NCBI GenBank assembly: GCA_035293765.1
Contig: DATGMF010000087.1
Location: 1 to 63,541 of the forward strand
Direction: 5' to 3'
Length of the DNA: 63,541 nt
Source: DASRHT01 sp035293765
GTDB lineage: Bacteria > Chloroflexota > Ktedonobacteria > Ktedonobacterales > Ktedonobacteraceae
Under the pieces are notes generated by a model. The model did no database searches. It was not told the DNA's origin and was given only the letters and a program-made list of their open reading frames with translations. The position numbers were made by a program, and so were the translations under genes. Shown here one piece after another: positions 24,688 through 34,480 of the stretch; the first letter of the stretch is position 1, and each line of letters starts with the position of its first letter.

Positions 24688-25542
24688 ATGACCCATTTTG
24701 TCCGCAAGCTGGTCCTGGCTTGCCTTCCTCTCCTCCTCCTGGCAACATGGGCGATGCCGGCTCAGGCCGCATCCGTCCATAAAGTGAAAACGCACCAGGC
24801 TCCAGGGCCTCTGTGCGTCGTTCACTCGAACCCATCTATGGTCGAGACAGGCTTTCTCCTGACGGAGTCGAGCATCGCCGATGTTATTCAGGTCGAGTGC
24901 CGACCGATCTTTAGCCAGAATACAGTGACTATCGATGTGTCTCAGCTCTTCAACCAGTGTCAGGGCAGGCTGTTTGCCTTTTTGCCTTTCGCCCCAGTAC
25001 CAGTCCCACTGGTAATTCCGCAGATCGTGGTGACCCTCGATAACGATGGCAACGCCACTGCGGTGGTCTTTGGTGGTCCTTCCTGCGCGCCTGCTACCGC
25101 CAGGATTTTCGCCAGCTTGAATGCTCCGCCATTCCCAACGGTATCCACCACCTTTACTGTCCTGCCTCCCAACAACACCCCTCCGGGTGTGACTGCTTCC
25201 CCCCGCAGTGAGGTTGAGGATGCCGTGTTCTCTAGCGTGGCGACTGTGGTTCAGGTCGAGTTCCCATCCTCGCAGGCCGAGAAGTTCGTGACCCTCAAGT
25301 CCGATGAGCTGTTTGCTCGCTGCGCTGGCGGTCTCGCATGGTTTGGCCCAGAGGGAGCACTTTTAGCCGTAGGTCCTGAGGCTGTAGTACAGCTTGATAA
25401 CAACGGCAATGCGTTCGCAGTGGTCGTAGGTCCGCTGTCCTGCGCGAGCGGACCATCTACCATCACTGCTGAGCTGCATACCGTCCCCTACACGACCTTT
25501 GCTTCGACGTTCACGGTTCTCTCACCGCGACCGACAGTCTAG
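24688..25542 (+). CDS. Secreted two-domain protein, family B copy 1
   Basis: A 284-residue exported protein. The signal peptide MTHFVRKLVLACLPLLLLAT ends at AQAAS. Two repeated domains of about 115 residues follow, each containing a V-x-LDN(D/N)GNA-x-AVV strand-turn-strand, a following SCA, and a closing TFTVL(P/S)P. An internal duplication is therefore clear. Cysteines recur at matching places (CVVHSN, VECRP, NQCQG, PSCAP; then FARCAG, LSCAS). Function is unknown; an extracellular adhesive or structural role is a guess. AAAGAAAGGG lies 8 nt before the ATG. Confidence 0.8.
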   Translation: MTHFVRKLVLACLPLLLLATWAMPAQAASVHKVKTHQAPGPLCVVHSNPSMVETGFLLTESSIADVIQVECRPIFSQNTVTIDVSQLFNQCQGRLFAFLPFAPVPVPLVIPQIVVTLDNDGNATAVVFGGPSCAPATARIFASLNAPPFPTVSTTFTVLPPNNTPPGVTASPRSEVEDAVFSSVATVVQVEFPSSQAEKFVTLKSDELFARCAGGLAWFGPEGALLAVGPEAVVQLDNNGNAFAVVVGPLSCASGPSTITAELHTVPYTTFASTFTVLSPRPTV

Positions 25543-25570
25543 AGTACAGTTCGTGAGATGAAACATCCAA

Positions 25571-25600
25571 TAGCATGTCGTGTTTCTACACGACATGCTA
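25571..25600 (+). terminator. Hairpin after family B copy 1
   Basis: A perfect 12-bp stem (TAGCATGTCGTG, 25571-25582 with 25589-25600), 29 bp past the stop. No T-run follows, so termination may be inefficient. Confidence 0.6.
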
Positions 25601-25705
25601 GAGGACGTACACCTTCAATGGTTTTTCAACCACTCCGCACGAAGAGCCTTTTTCAACGTAGGAAAGCTCATTCCTTGAAAGTAGAGTAAAGAAAGGGAAA
25701 TTCAT

Positions 25706-26566
25706 ATGACCCACTTTGTCCGCAAGCCGATCCTGACTGGCCTTTCTCTCCTGCTTTTAGCGGCGATGTGGGTTCTTCCTGCTCACGCAGCTTCTAGCAC
25801 GAACGAGAAAGCCGCCCCCACGTCAAGGCCCCTTTGCGTGGTCCACTCCAACCACTCTCAGGTCGAGTCGGGCCTCAGCCCATTGCAGGAGTCGAGCATT
25901 GCTGACATCATCATCGTCGCGTGCCGACCAGTCTATAGCAAGCAGACGATGACCATTGATGCCACGCAACTCTTCTTCCAGTGTCATAGCAAGTTGTTGT
26001 GGTTTGCCCCTTCCCTCACGGCGGCAGGCACAGGTCCACAATTCACCGTGACTCTTGATAACGACGGCAACGCCACCGCAGTGGTCTTTGGTGGACCGTC
26101 CTGTGCAGCGGCTACCACTATAATTTTCGCCAGCCTGAATGCTCCGCCATTCCCAACGACATCCACCACTTTTACTATCCTGCCTCCTATGGACACCAAA
26201 CCAGGCGTGACCGCCATGCCTCGCAGAGAGGTGGAGGATGCTGTGTTCTCCAGCGTGGCAACCGTCATTCAGGTCGAGTTCCCGTCCACGCAAGCCGAGC
26301 GCTTCGTAACTTTCAGGTCGAATGGACTTTTCGCCCGTTGTGCTCCTTCCAGCATCTTCTGGTTTGGTCCAGAAGGAATCCCCTTAGCTGCAGGCATTTC
26401 CAGCGTCACCGTGCAGCTCGATAACAACGGCAACGCATTCGTAGTAGTCATAGGCGACCTGTTCTGCGCTAGCGGCACATCTACCATCATGGCTGATCTG
26501 CATACCGTCCCGTACACGACCTTCTCAACAACGTTCACCACTCTCTCACCGCGACCCACGATCTAA
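25706..26566 (+). CDS. Secreted two-domain protein, family B copy 2
   Basis: A 286-residue paralogue with signal peptide MTHFVRKPILTGLSLLLLAA (cleavage near AHAAS) and two repeated domains with LDNDGNATAVVFGGPSCA and LDNNGNAFVVVIGDLFCA. It keeps every paired cysteine of copy 1. Unlike copies 1 and 3 it lacks the long conserved leader, having only about 160 bp upstream. It may therefore be transcribed by read-through from copy 1. The ribosome-binding site AAAGAAAGGG is the same as in its sisters. Confidence 0.8.
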   Translation: MTHFVRKPILTGLSLLLLAAMWVLPAHAASSTNEKAAPTSRPLCVVHSNHSQVESGLSPLQESSIADIIIVACRPVYSKQTMTIDATQLFFQCHSKLLWFAPSLTAAGTGPQFTVTLDNDGNATAVVFGGPSCAAATTIIFASLNAPPFPTTSTTFTILPPMDTKPGVTAMPRREVEDAVFSSVATVIQVEFPSTQAERFVTFRSNGLFARCAPSSIFWFGPEGIPLAAGISSVTVQLDNNGNAFVVVIGDLFCASGTSTIMADLHTVPYTTFSTTFTTLSPRPTI

Positions 26567-26591
26567 AGAGCAGCGCATGACCCGAACCCAC

Positions 26592-26623
26592 GCGGAATGG
26601 AGGGTGAGAGCACTCCATTCCGC
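26592..26623 (+). terminator. Hairpin after family B copy 2
   Basis: An 11-bp perfect stem (GCGGAATGGAG, 26592-26602 with 26613-26623), 26 bp past the stop, without a T-run. Confidence 0.6.
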
Positions 26624-26639
26624 TCTGCAATGCGCCTAT

Positions 26640-26961
26640 GCTTCAGCATGAAAAGCTTCATCCCCGTCACGAGTGTAAGGTATCCACACAGATGCTCGAT
26701 GGACTGTCCTTCTTTAACAGTACCATCTGCATCCATTGGTTGATAGAAGATTATCGATTGCAGACCCATCTATATTAATGCTAGGTTGCTTGATACGGAG
26801 TAGCCTTGTTTCAGACTCATCTATCCCTACTCTCATTGCTTGCTGATACCTTGCTGCGATCAGGAGAAAGAAGGGTAGCGCGATAGGTGAACCATTCAAG
26901 GATGGCCGAAGTTACTTCTGGAGGAAGCTTATTTGCTTATTTTAAAGAAAGGGAAATGCAT
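26640..26961 (+). promoter_or_regulatory. Conserved leader of family B copy 3
   Basis: A gene-free 320-bp stretch whose last 265 bp match the leader of copy 1. Several blocks are identical although the proteins have diverged substantially. This uneven conservation suggests that the leader itself is functional, as DNA or as RNA. The class is not recognised. Confidence 0.5.
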
Positions 26962-27813
26962 ATGACTCACTTTGTTCGCAAGCTGATCGTAGCCTGCCTT
27001 CCTCTTCTCCTCCTGGCAACATGGGCTATGCCGGCCCAGGCTGCCTCTGGCTCGAAGGTGAAACTGCACCGACCGCAGGTGCCTCTGTGCGTGGTCCACT
27101 CTAACCCATCCATGGTCGAGATGGGCTTTGGCACAACCGAGTCGAGTATTGCCGACATCATTCAAGTCGAATGCCGACCGATCTTTAGCCAGCAGACCGT
27201 GACCATCGATGCAACACAACTACTCAATGCATGCAACGGCAAGCTAGTTTGGGTTCAGCCTAATGTCCAAGTAGTCATAGGTCCGCAAATCACAGTACAA
27301 CTCGATAACGATGGTAATGCCATCGCCGAGGCCCTGGGAGGGCCGTCCTGCGCGCCAGTCACCAGCGAGATTTTCGCCAGCCTGAATGCCCCACCATTCC
27401 CAACGACATCCACCACCTTTACCATCCTGCCTCCCCAGAACACCAAACCAGGCGTGACTGCCACTCCCCGCAGCGAGGTGGAGGATGCCGTGTCCTCTAG
27501 CGCGGCGACCGTTGTCCAGGTCGAGTTCCCTCCCTCCCAGGCTGAGAAGTTCGTCACTATCAAATCGAATGAACTGTTTGCCCGTTGTCAGCGCCTTTTA
27601 TGGGATGCTTTCGTGGGGGGAGGACCCGCAACGATCTCGTTCTCGTCCGAAGTCACTGTGCAGTTGGATAACAATGGCAACGCCTTCGTGGTAGTCAGAC
27701 CCCAACGATCTTGCGCGAGCGGTACTTCCACCATCACGGCGGACCTAAACACTGTTCCGTACACGACCTTCGCGACGAACTTCACGATTCTCTCACCGCG
27801 ACCGACGATCTAA
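26962..27813 (+). CDS. Secreted two-domain protein, family B copy 3
   Basis: A 283-residue paralogue. Start ATG 26962 is chosen because it aligns with MTHFVRKL of the sister proteins and follows AAAGAAAGGGAAATGCAT. An in-frame ATG at 26887 would add 25 unrelated residues. The signal peptide ends near AQAAS. The two repeats contain LDNDGNAIAEALGGPSCA and LDNNGNAFVVVRPQRSCA, followed by TFTILPP and NFTILSP. A hairpin (27838-27848 with 27865-27875) lies 24 bp after the stop. Function is unknown. Confidence 0.8.
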   Translation: MTHFVRKLIVACLPLLLLATWAMPAQAASGSKVKLHRPQVPLCVVHSNPSMVEMGFGTTESSIADIIQVECRPIFSQQTVTIDATQLLNACNGKLVWVQPNVQVVIGPQITVQLDNDGNAIAEALGGPSCAPVTSEIFASLNAPPFPTTSTTFTILPPQNTKPGVTATPRSEVEDAVSSSAATVVQVEFPPSQAEKFVTIKSNELFARCQRLLWDAFVGGGPATISFSSEVTVQLDNNGNAFVVVRPQRSCASGTSTITADLNTVPYTTFATNFTILSPRPTI

Positions 27814-27837
27814 GATGCGGCTGGTGAGATGAAACAT

Positions 27838-27875
27838 CCTCTAACATGCCGTGTGAGAACATAACATGTTAGAGG
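27838..27875 (+). terminator. Hairpin after family B copy 3
   Basis: An 11-bp perfect stem CCTCTAACATG/CATGTTAGAGG with a 16-nt loop. Its sequence is related to the hairpin after copy 1. Confidence 0.6.
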
Positions 27876-28001
27876 ACTTGTACCCCGATGATTTTTGAGC
27901 ACCAGACGCAAAGCCTATTGCTTCGGCAAAGGAAGAACCGGCGATCAAATCGGACGCGCTAAAGCGGGTCCCTACGAGGCCGAACATTTTTGTTGCAGAG
28001 C

Positions 28002-29287
<1,286 letters not shown>

Positions 29288-29294
<7 letters not shown>

Positions 29295-29374
29295 CTCAAG
29301 TGTGATGGTATACTTCCCTTCAAAGGGAGGCGGCAGGAGCGGAGGCTCGCTCGACCCGCTTGAGGGATTGAAAC
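29288..29374 (+). ncRNA. Promoter-hairpin repeat element, copy 1 (antisense)
   Basis: On the plus strand: TTGACA (29288-29293), 15 bp, TATACT (29309-29314), then a GC-rich inverted-repeat sequence with CCCTTCAAAGGG and CTCGACCCGCTTGAGGG, ending ATTGAAAC directly next to the rseP stop codon (29375). Three related copies exist at 35231, 46445 and (inverted) 59531. The strand is opposite to rseP and ispG. It is read as a small-RNA cassette or a mobile repeat; the function is inferred only from conservation. Confidence 0.6.
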
Positions 29375-30577
29375 CTAATGAAAAATGTCATGGATGGTGA
29401 TCACCACCATTAAAGTGAGTAACACAGCCATCCCAATAAAATTGATGAAGCCCTCGCGCTCCGGCTTCAGCCGCTTGCCACCACGCAGCACTTCAATCAA
29501 CACCAGCACAATGCGTCCGCCATCCAGAGCGGGGAACGGCAATATGTTGATAATCGCCAGGTTCAGGCTCAGGATCGCGGTCAGGTTCAGCACGGTCCAC
29601 CATCCCAGGTACACCGCATTTTGCGCCGTCTCCCCGGTGAGTTGTACGATACCCACCGGTCCCACAATCTGGGGATGGATCGCGCCTACGACCATCTGCC
29701 CAATGGTGCCGATAAAGTCGGTTGTAACCTGATATGTCTGCACAATACCCTTAAATGGAGCCTGCCAGACCGGCGAGCTGACAAAAACGACGTTGGCCGA
29801 GATCCCCATATGCCCCTGGCCGGTGGGTGGATTCACCAGCGCATTGACCGTCACTGCGATAGGTACAGCCTGACCGGGACGCCGGATCATCAAATGCACA
29901 GGCATGGTTGTATGTTGATTATTATCGGCCTGGGCCTCCTGATTAACCAGCGTCACCACTTCGCTAAAACGGCTGACGGGCTGCCCATTGACAGCAATGA
30001 TCATATCGGCGGCCCGTAAGCCTGCCGCCTCCGCAGGGGAGCCAGGGACTACCTCGCCGATAAGCGAGCGGGTATCGGTAACGGGATCGCCCAGGGTGTA
30101 GATAATGGTGAACAGCACCATCGCCAGTAGAATATTCATCGTGACCCCGGCCACCAGCACAATGATGCGCTTGCCCGCCGATTTAGCGGCGAAGCTCTGC
30201 TCATCGTAATTGCCATCAGGGTCATGAACATCGCCATTTTCACCCGGCATACGCACAAAGCCGCCAATAGGGAGCAGGTTGATCGAGTAAATGGTATGGC
30301 TGGAAGCTGGCTTTTCGAAAGTACTCACCCCGCCACTTGTTCCGCCAAAGGGCGTTTGCGTTCCGGCTGCGTCTCTATCGCGTCCACGTCCAAACCAGAG
30401 GACCTCCCAACCGCCTTCATCGCGCTTGCGAAAGCCGACCAGCGCAGGCGGAAAGCCCAGGCCGAATTCCTCTACCCGGATGCCGGCCCATTTCGCCGTG
30501 ATAAAGTGTCCAAACTCATGCACAAGTACCAGCAGGCCAAAAACCGGAATGGCGGCGAGTAAGTACCAGTTGTTCAT
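29375..30577 (-). CDS. rseP: Site-2 membrane zinc protease (M50, RseP-like)
   Basis: A 400-residue intramembrane metalloprotease. The zinc motif HEFGH lies in the first membrane segment (LLVLVHEFGHFITAKWAGI, about 20-38). A PDZ domain holds VVPGSPAEAAGLRAADMI, and a second catalytic motif NILPFPALDGGRIVLV lies near the C-terminus. A Gly/Ser-rich insertion (about 70-100) is atypical. Such proteases cleave anti-sigma factors and signal-peptide remnants in the membrane. Start 30577 (MNNWYLLAA) was taken because longer reading would overlap dxr and add 64 non-conserved residues. It is located between dxr and ispG. Confidence 0.93.
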   Translation of the reverse strand: MNNWYLLAAIPVFGLLVLVHEFGHFITAKWAGIRVEEFGLGFPPALVGFRKRDEGGWEVLWFGRGRDRDAAGTQTPFGGTSGGVSTFEKPASSHTIYSINLLPIGGFVRMPGENGDVHDPDGNYDEQSFAAKSAGKRIIVLVAGVTMNILLAMVLFTIIYTLGDPVTDTRSLIGEVVPGSPAEAAGLRAADMIIAVNGQPVSRFSEVVTLVNQEAQADNNQHTTMPVHLMIRRPGQAVPIAVTVNALVNPPTGQGHMGISANVVFVSSPVWQAPFKGIVQTYQVTTDFIGTIGQMVVGAIHPQIVGPVGIVQLTGETAQNAVYLGWWTVLNLTAILSLNLAIINILPFPALDGGRIVLVLIEVLRGGKRLKPEREGFINFIGMAVLLTLMVVITIHDIFH

Positions 30578-30653
30578 CCTTAATATTCCTTTACTTCTCT
30601 GATAATGAGAGATGTCATAGCGCGAGTAATCCAGGTAAGCCAGTCTCAAAGGG

Positions 30654-31829
30654 CTACGCACAATGTCTGCACAATTCTCGCACCGTTCTGCGCGCCCAGG
30701 AACATGCCTCCAGGGCGGTCGCAACGTCGGGCTGCTCCACCGATTGATGGCGCTCAAGCACCGTCTCAATCAGTTCCGCTATCTTTAAATACCCGATGTG
30801 ACCGGCCAGGAAAAGCTCTACCGCTTCCTCATCGGCCCCAACCAGGGCGCAGGGATAAGTTCCGCCCCGCCTGCCAGCTTCTACCGCAAGACGGAAGCAA
30901 GGAAAAAGGTCTTTATCCAGGCTCTCAAAGCGCAGGCAGGCCACATCCGTCCAGCTCAGCTCCCGAATAAGGGCGGTTGGCGTCGTATCGAGCCGGGCAG
31001 GATAAGCCAGCGCATGTATGATCGGCAGATGCATACTTGGCAGACTTGCCTGCATCTTAATTGAGCCATCTACGAATTCCACCATCGAATGAATAATGCT
31101 CTCCGGGTGAACGACCACATCGATGCGGTCATATGGTACGTCAAAGAGCCAGTGAGCTTCAATCACTTCCAGGGCCTTATTCATCAAGGTCGCGGAGTCT
31201 ATGGTAATTTTCGGTCCCATGCGCCAGGTTGGGTGAGCCAGGGCCTGTTCGGGGGTTACAGTGTGTAATTGTTCAACGGTTGCTTTGCGAAATGGGCCAC
31301 CCGATGCCGTCAGCAGCAAGCGATGAACCTCGCTCCGGCTTTCCCCGCGCAGGCATTGCCAGATGGCGCTATGCTCGCTATCAATGGGGAGAAGCGCCAC
31401 TCCAGCACGCTGGGCCGCCCGCATCACCAGATGACCGGCCATGACCAGCGTCTCTTTATTTGCCAGCGCGATAGTTTTGCCAGCGCCAATAGCGGCCAGC
31501 GTCGGCTTCAGCCCCATCAGCCCGGAGGTTGCCGCCACCACAATATCTACGTCCGCGTGAGTTGCAGCTTCCAGCAAGCCCTGCTCACCGATAATCACAC
31601 CGGGCAGAGCTGTTCGCGCGCGCTCCTCTACCTCGCGTGTCTCCGCGAAACAGCTAATCAACGCAGGTTTGAACTCTTCCATTTGTCGGGCCAGTAGTTG
31701 AACGTTGCTGCGCGCCGCCAGAGCAATTATTTGAAAGTGGTCGGGGAATTGCCGCACGATGTCCAGCGTTTGCCGACCAATAGAACCTGTACTTCCAAGC
31801 AATGCAATACGCTTCGGGAATCCGGTCAT
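30654..31829 (-). CDS. dxr: 1-deoxy-D-xylulose 5-phosphate reductoisomerase
   Basis: A 391-residue Dxr, which makes methylerythritol 4-phosphate in the MEP pathway using NADPH and a divalent metal. It has GSTGSIGRQTLDIVRQFPDH at the N-terminus, NKETLVMAG, DSEHSAIWQCL, TASGGPFRK and KITIDSATLMNKALEVIEA, all diagnostic. Start ATG 31829 (MTGFPKR) fits the family better than an ATG at 31850. It follows cdsA on the same strand, and rseP follows after 76 bp. Confidence 0.96.
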   Translation of the reverse strand: MTGFPKRIALLGSTGSIGRQTLDIVRQFPDHFQIIALAARSNVQLLARQMEEFKPALISCFAETREVEERARTALPGVIIGEQGLLEAATHADVDIVVAATSGLMGLKPTLAAIGAGKTIALANKETLVMAGHLVMRAAQRAGVALLPIDSEHSAIWQCLRGESRSEVHRLLLTASGGPFRKATVEQLHTVTPEQALAHPTWRMGPKITIDSATLMNKALEVIEAHWLFDVPYDRIDVVVHPESIIHSMVEFVDGSIKMQASLPSMHLPIIHALAYPARLDTTPTALIRELSWTDVACLRFESLDKDLFPCFRLAVEAGRRGGTYPCALVGADEEAVELFLAGHIGYLKIAELIETVLERHQSVEQPDVATALEACSWARRTVRELCRHCA

Positions 31830-31981
31830 ATGTCTATATCCATAGGGCAATTATTTCGCCTGCCCGCCAGCAAATGTTGATATACATCTCTTTGCAGATT
31901 ATAACACCGGTAGCTTAAAATATTGCTAAACATAGACTAAATTATCGTTTATCCTGGATATGAAAACAATAGAGCTCTCCT

Positions 31982-32896
31982 CTACGTTCCCACCAACTGC
32001 GCAAAAACATACACGACAATGACCGCGAAGAGCAGGCTATCGACCCGGTCAAGCATGCCACCGTGACCAGGCATGAGCTGGCCGCTATCCTTCACATGCG
32101 TCTGGCGCTTAATTAGCGACTCCGCGAGATCCCCCAGCACAGCGGCGATGCCAATCAGGACGCCCAGCACAATCGCCAGGTACCAGGGCACGCCAAGAGG
32201 CTTGACGGTCAGAAGCAGCCCAGCCGCGATGGAGAGAACGAAGCCGCCAAGTACCCCCTCCCACGTTTTGGCGGGGCTGATCCGTGGCGCCAGCTTATGC
32301 CTGCCCCAATAGCGCCCGCTAAAAAACGCCGCTGAGTCAAAGCCCCAGACGCCTAATAGCACGACGAGCAACCACCAGGCGCCACGCGGCAAGACGATCC
32401 AGGCTCTGCCGGGTGCCAGCAGCATTCCAGCTTCTGAGCCCCGCAATAACAAAAAGAAACTCATGGACCATCCCACATAAATGGAGATAGCCAGGGTTAG
32501 AGCCCAGTCAATCATAGCTCCATCAAGCTTCTGGCGGAAAAATAGCCAGGGGAAAGAGACGAGCAGCGAACCACCCAACCCTATTTCAAGAATCAAAAGA
32601 CGCCATTGCGGCAACATAGCCGCAACCAGAAAGAGAATGCTCAGCCCAACGCTGATCCATATTAACGGGTGATAGCCACCATGCAGGAGCATGGTATGTA
32701 GTTCAAGGGTGCCTAGTATTACCACAAACACGGTTGCGGCAAACGCAACCCAGCCGCCAAACCAGACAAATATCAGCACGACAGGGATAGCGACAAGCGC
32801 AGTCAGCCAGCGCTGGCGGACCGATTGACCCTGAGCGCCTGCTCTCTGAGGGTCTGGTAAACCCGTTTCTCTATCCTGCTCATTTGCGCCTTGCAA
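31982..32896 (-). CDS. cdsA: Phosphatidate cytidylyltransferase
   Basis: A 304-residue polytopic membrane enzyme that makes CDP-diacylglycerol from phosphatidate and CTP. About eight hydrophobic segments are seen. The C-terminal CdsA signature is split in LGDLAESLIKRQTHVKDSG, QLMPGHGGMLDRVDSL, and the preceding KTWEGVLGGF is also conserved. A polar, Gln-rich N-terminal tail of some 25 residues is not conserved. It sits in the common uppS-cdsA-dxr order. Confidence 0.94.
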   Translation of the reverse strand: MQGANEQDRETGLPDPQRAGAQGQSVRQRWLTALVAIPVVLIFVWFGGWVAFAATVFVVILGTLELHTMLLHGGYHPLIWISVGLSILFLVAAMLPQWRLLILEIGLGGSLLVSFPWLFFRQKLDGAMIDWALTLAISIYVGWSMSFFLLLRGSEAGMLLAPGRAWIVLPRGAWWLLVVLLGVWGFDSAAFFSGRYWGRHKLAPRISPAKTWEGVLGGFVLSIAAGLLLTVKPLGVPWYLAIVLGVLIGIAAVLGDLAESLIKRQTHVKDSGQLMPGHGGMLDRVDSLLFAVIVVYVFAQLVGT

Positions 32897-32949
32897 ACAA
32901 TCTATTTCCTCTATGGAGTATATTTCTCGCGTACATTATAGCATATGGC

Positions 32950-33034
32950 CTTCGCTGGTGGGCGGGCGCGACGCCTCCTGGGCGAATGCAAGCCCATCGC
33001 GGGAACGCATAGGCGGACACAAGGCCCGCCCCTA
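32950..33034. repeat. GC-rich intergenic repeat overlapping the uppS stop codon
   Basis: Between uppS and cdsA, complementary segments GGGCGGGC and GCCCGCCC flank CTGGGCGAATGCAAGCCCA and AGGCGGACACAAGGC. The minus strand reads GTAGGGGCGGGCCTTGTG, a form that I associate with dispersed intergenic repeats in Chloroflexota-like genomes. The uppS TAG lies at its edge (33032-33034). Multiplicity cannot be tested here. Confidence 0.45.
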
Positions 33035-33814
33035 CTGGGTAGTCACTAAACGACCGAATTTACGCTGGCGCTGACGATAGCTATCCAGGGCCGCGAGCAA
33101 GTCCTCCCGGCCAAAATCGGGCCAGAGTGTCGGGGTGGCATAGTACTCGCTATAGGCAGATTGCCACAAGAGGAAATTACTGACCCGCATCTCACCCGCC
33201 GTTCGAATGACCAGATCGGGATCTGGCAAATCTCGGGTATAGAGATACGAGGCCAGCAACTCTTCGGTGATAGCCTCCGGGCAATGGCCGTCTGCAACGA
33301 TCTGCCGGACAGCATCCACCAGTTCGGTCCGTCCACCATAGTTAAAGCACACGTTCAGGCCGATACGGGTGTTGTTACGGGTCAACTCAACCGAGTCCCG
33401 AACGGCCTTTTGAATATCAGGGGAGAGATCCTGTAAACGTCCAAGATGGCGCAAACGCACCCCGTCGCGATGGAGCTGCTCTAGATCCGAGCGTATGGTC
33501 TCCCAGAATAGACGCATCAATCCATTGACCTCCGCTCGTGGTCGGCCCCAATTCTCGGTAGAGAAAGCATACACGCTAAGCATTTCAATATTCTCATCGG
33601 TGGCACACTCAACGACCCGGCGCAGAGCCGCCACTCCTGCCTTATGACCTGCTAGACGAGGCAGGTGCCGTCGCGTGGCCCAGCGCCCATTGCCATCCAT
33701 AATGATGGCAACGTGACGCACTGGCGCTGACTGCTCGGATGCAACGGGCTGTGATTGCGGCAAATTACTCTCTTTCTCCTTCGAGGATGAAAAGAGATTC
33801 TGCATCTTGGACAA
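33032..33814 (-). CDS. uppS: Isoprenyl (undecaprenyl) diphosphate synthase
   Basis: A 260-residue cis-prenyltransferase that elongates farnesyl diphosphate to the C55 carrier for cell-wall sugars. Diagnostic motifs are HVAIIMDGNGRWATRR with the catalytic Asp, GHKAGVAALRRVV, YAFSTENWGRP, and DLVIRTAGEMRVSNFLLWQS followed by YSEYYAT. A Ser/Gln-rich tail of about 30 residues precedes the domain. It starts 2 nt after the frr stop, so the genes are coupled. It provides the lipid carrier used by the sugar transferase at 6101. Confidence 0.96.
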   Translation of the reverse strand: MSKMQNLFSSSKEKESNLPQSQPVASEQSAPVRHVAIIMDGNGRWATRRHLPRLAGHKAGVAALRRVVECATDENIEMLSVYAFSTENWGRPRAEVNGLMRLFWETIRSDLEQLHRDGVRLRHLGRLQDLSPDIQKAVRDSVELTRNNTRIGLNVCFNYGGRTELVDAVRQIVADGHCPEAITEELLASYLYTRDLPDPDLVIRTAGEMRVSNFLLWQSAYSEYYATPTLWPDFGREDLLAALDSYRQRQRKFGRLVTTQ

Positions 33815-33816
33815 CG

Positions 33817-34374
33817 TTAGACCTCCAAAATCTCCAGTTCCTTATGTTTCCCGACCTTGTCCATCTCTTCAATGTAACGGTCGGTGAGCTTCTGTAGCCG
33901 CTCGGTGCTACGCTTCAGCTCATCTTCGGAAACTTCCTTCTTTTTCTCACGGTCGCGCAACTTATCCTGCACATCCCTACGAACGTTGCGGATCGCGACT
34001 TTGTGCTCGTCCAGCTTCTTGTGAAGCATCTTCACCAGGTCGCGTCTGCGCTCCTCGTTCATCGGAGGAATGTTCAGGCGGATCACCTGCCCATCATTGT
34101 TAGGATTAATCCCCAAATCGGACTTCTGGATCGCTTTTTCGATATCGGTCAGCATCTTTCGATCCCAGGGCTGAATCACCAGGAGGCGAGCTTCTGGAAC
34201 GGAGATACTGGCAACCTGGTTGATCGGTGTTGGAGCGCCATAATAATCAACCATGATGCGCTCAACCAGAGCGGAGCTTGCACGCCCGGTCCGAATCGCG
34301 CCCAGGTCCTGTTTTAAAGCCTCCACTGCTCTCTGCATGCGCCGTTCTGCATCGGCAAATAAATCTGCTGTCAT
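33817..34374 (-). CDS. frr: Ribosome recycling factor
   Basis: A 185-residue RRF with the three-helix bundle motifs RMQRAVEALKQDLGAIRTGR, PINQVASISVPEARLLVIQP, GQVIRLNIPPMNEERRRDLV and the C-terminal KLTDRYIEEMDKVG. With EF-G it splits post-termination ribosomes. ATG 34374 (MTADLFADAE) is favoured over 34386. It lies between pyrH and uppS in the standard order. Confidence 0.97.
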   Translation of the reverse strand: MTADLFADAERRMQRAVEALKQDLGAIRTGRASSALVERIMVDYYGAPTPINQVASISVPEARLLVIQPWDRKMLTDIEKAIQKSDLGINPNNDGQVIRLNIPPMNEERRRDLVKMLHKKLDEHKVAIRNVRRDVQDKLRDREKKKEVSEDELKRSTERLQKLTDRYIEEMDKVGKHKELEILEV

Positions 34375-34430
34375 CCAAACCTCCAATGTGGATACTGTTG
34401 CTCTCGTCTCGGTGCGGGGAGATAATACAG

Positions 34431-34444
34431 TCCCTGATCAGGGA
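34431..34444. repeat. 14-bp palindrome TCCCTGATCAGGGA
   Basis: A perfect palindrome between pyrH and frr. The identical 14-mer recurs at 45757-45770 in another leader. It is a possible operator or RNA hairpin, and no binding protein is suggested by the sequence. Confidence 0.6.
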
Positions 34445-34480
34445 GCCACATACTGCAATCGCACCGCCAGACAGGGTTTC

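Noticed and set aside
29341..29374. ATTGAAAC ending, as in many CRISPR repeats
   Set aside because: Only one copy is present and it belongs to the promoter-hairpin element, whose sister copies end in a different variant (TACTGAAA).
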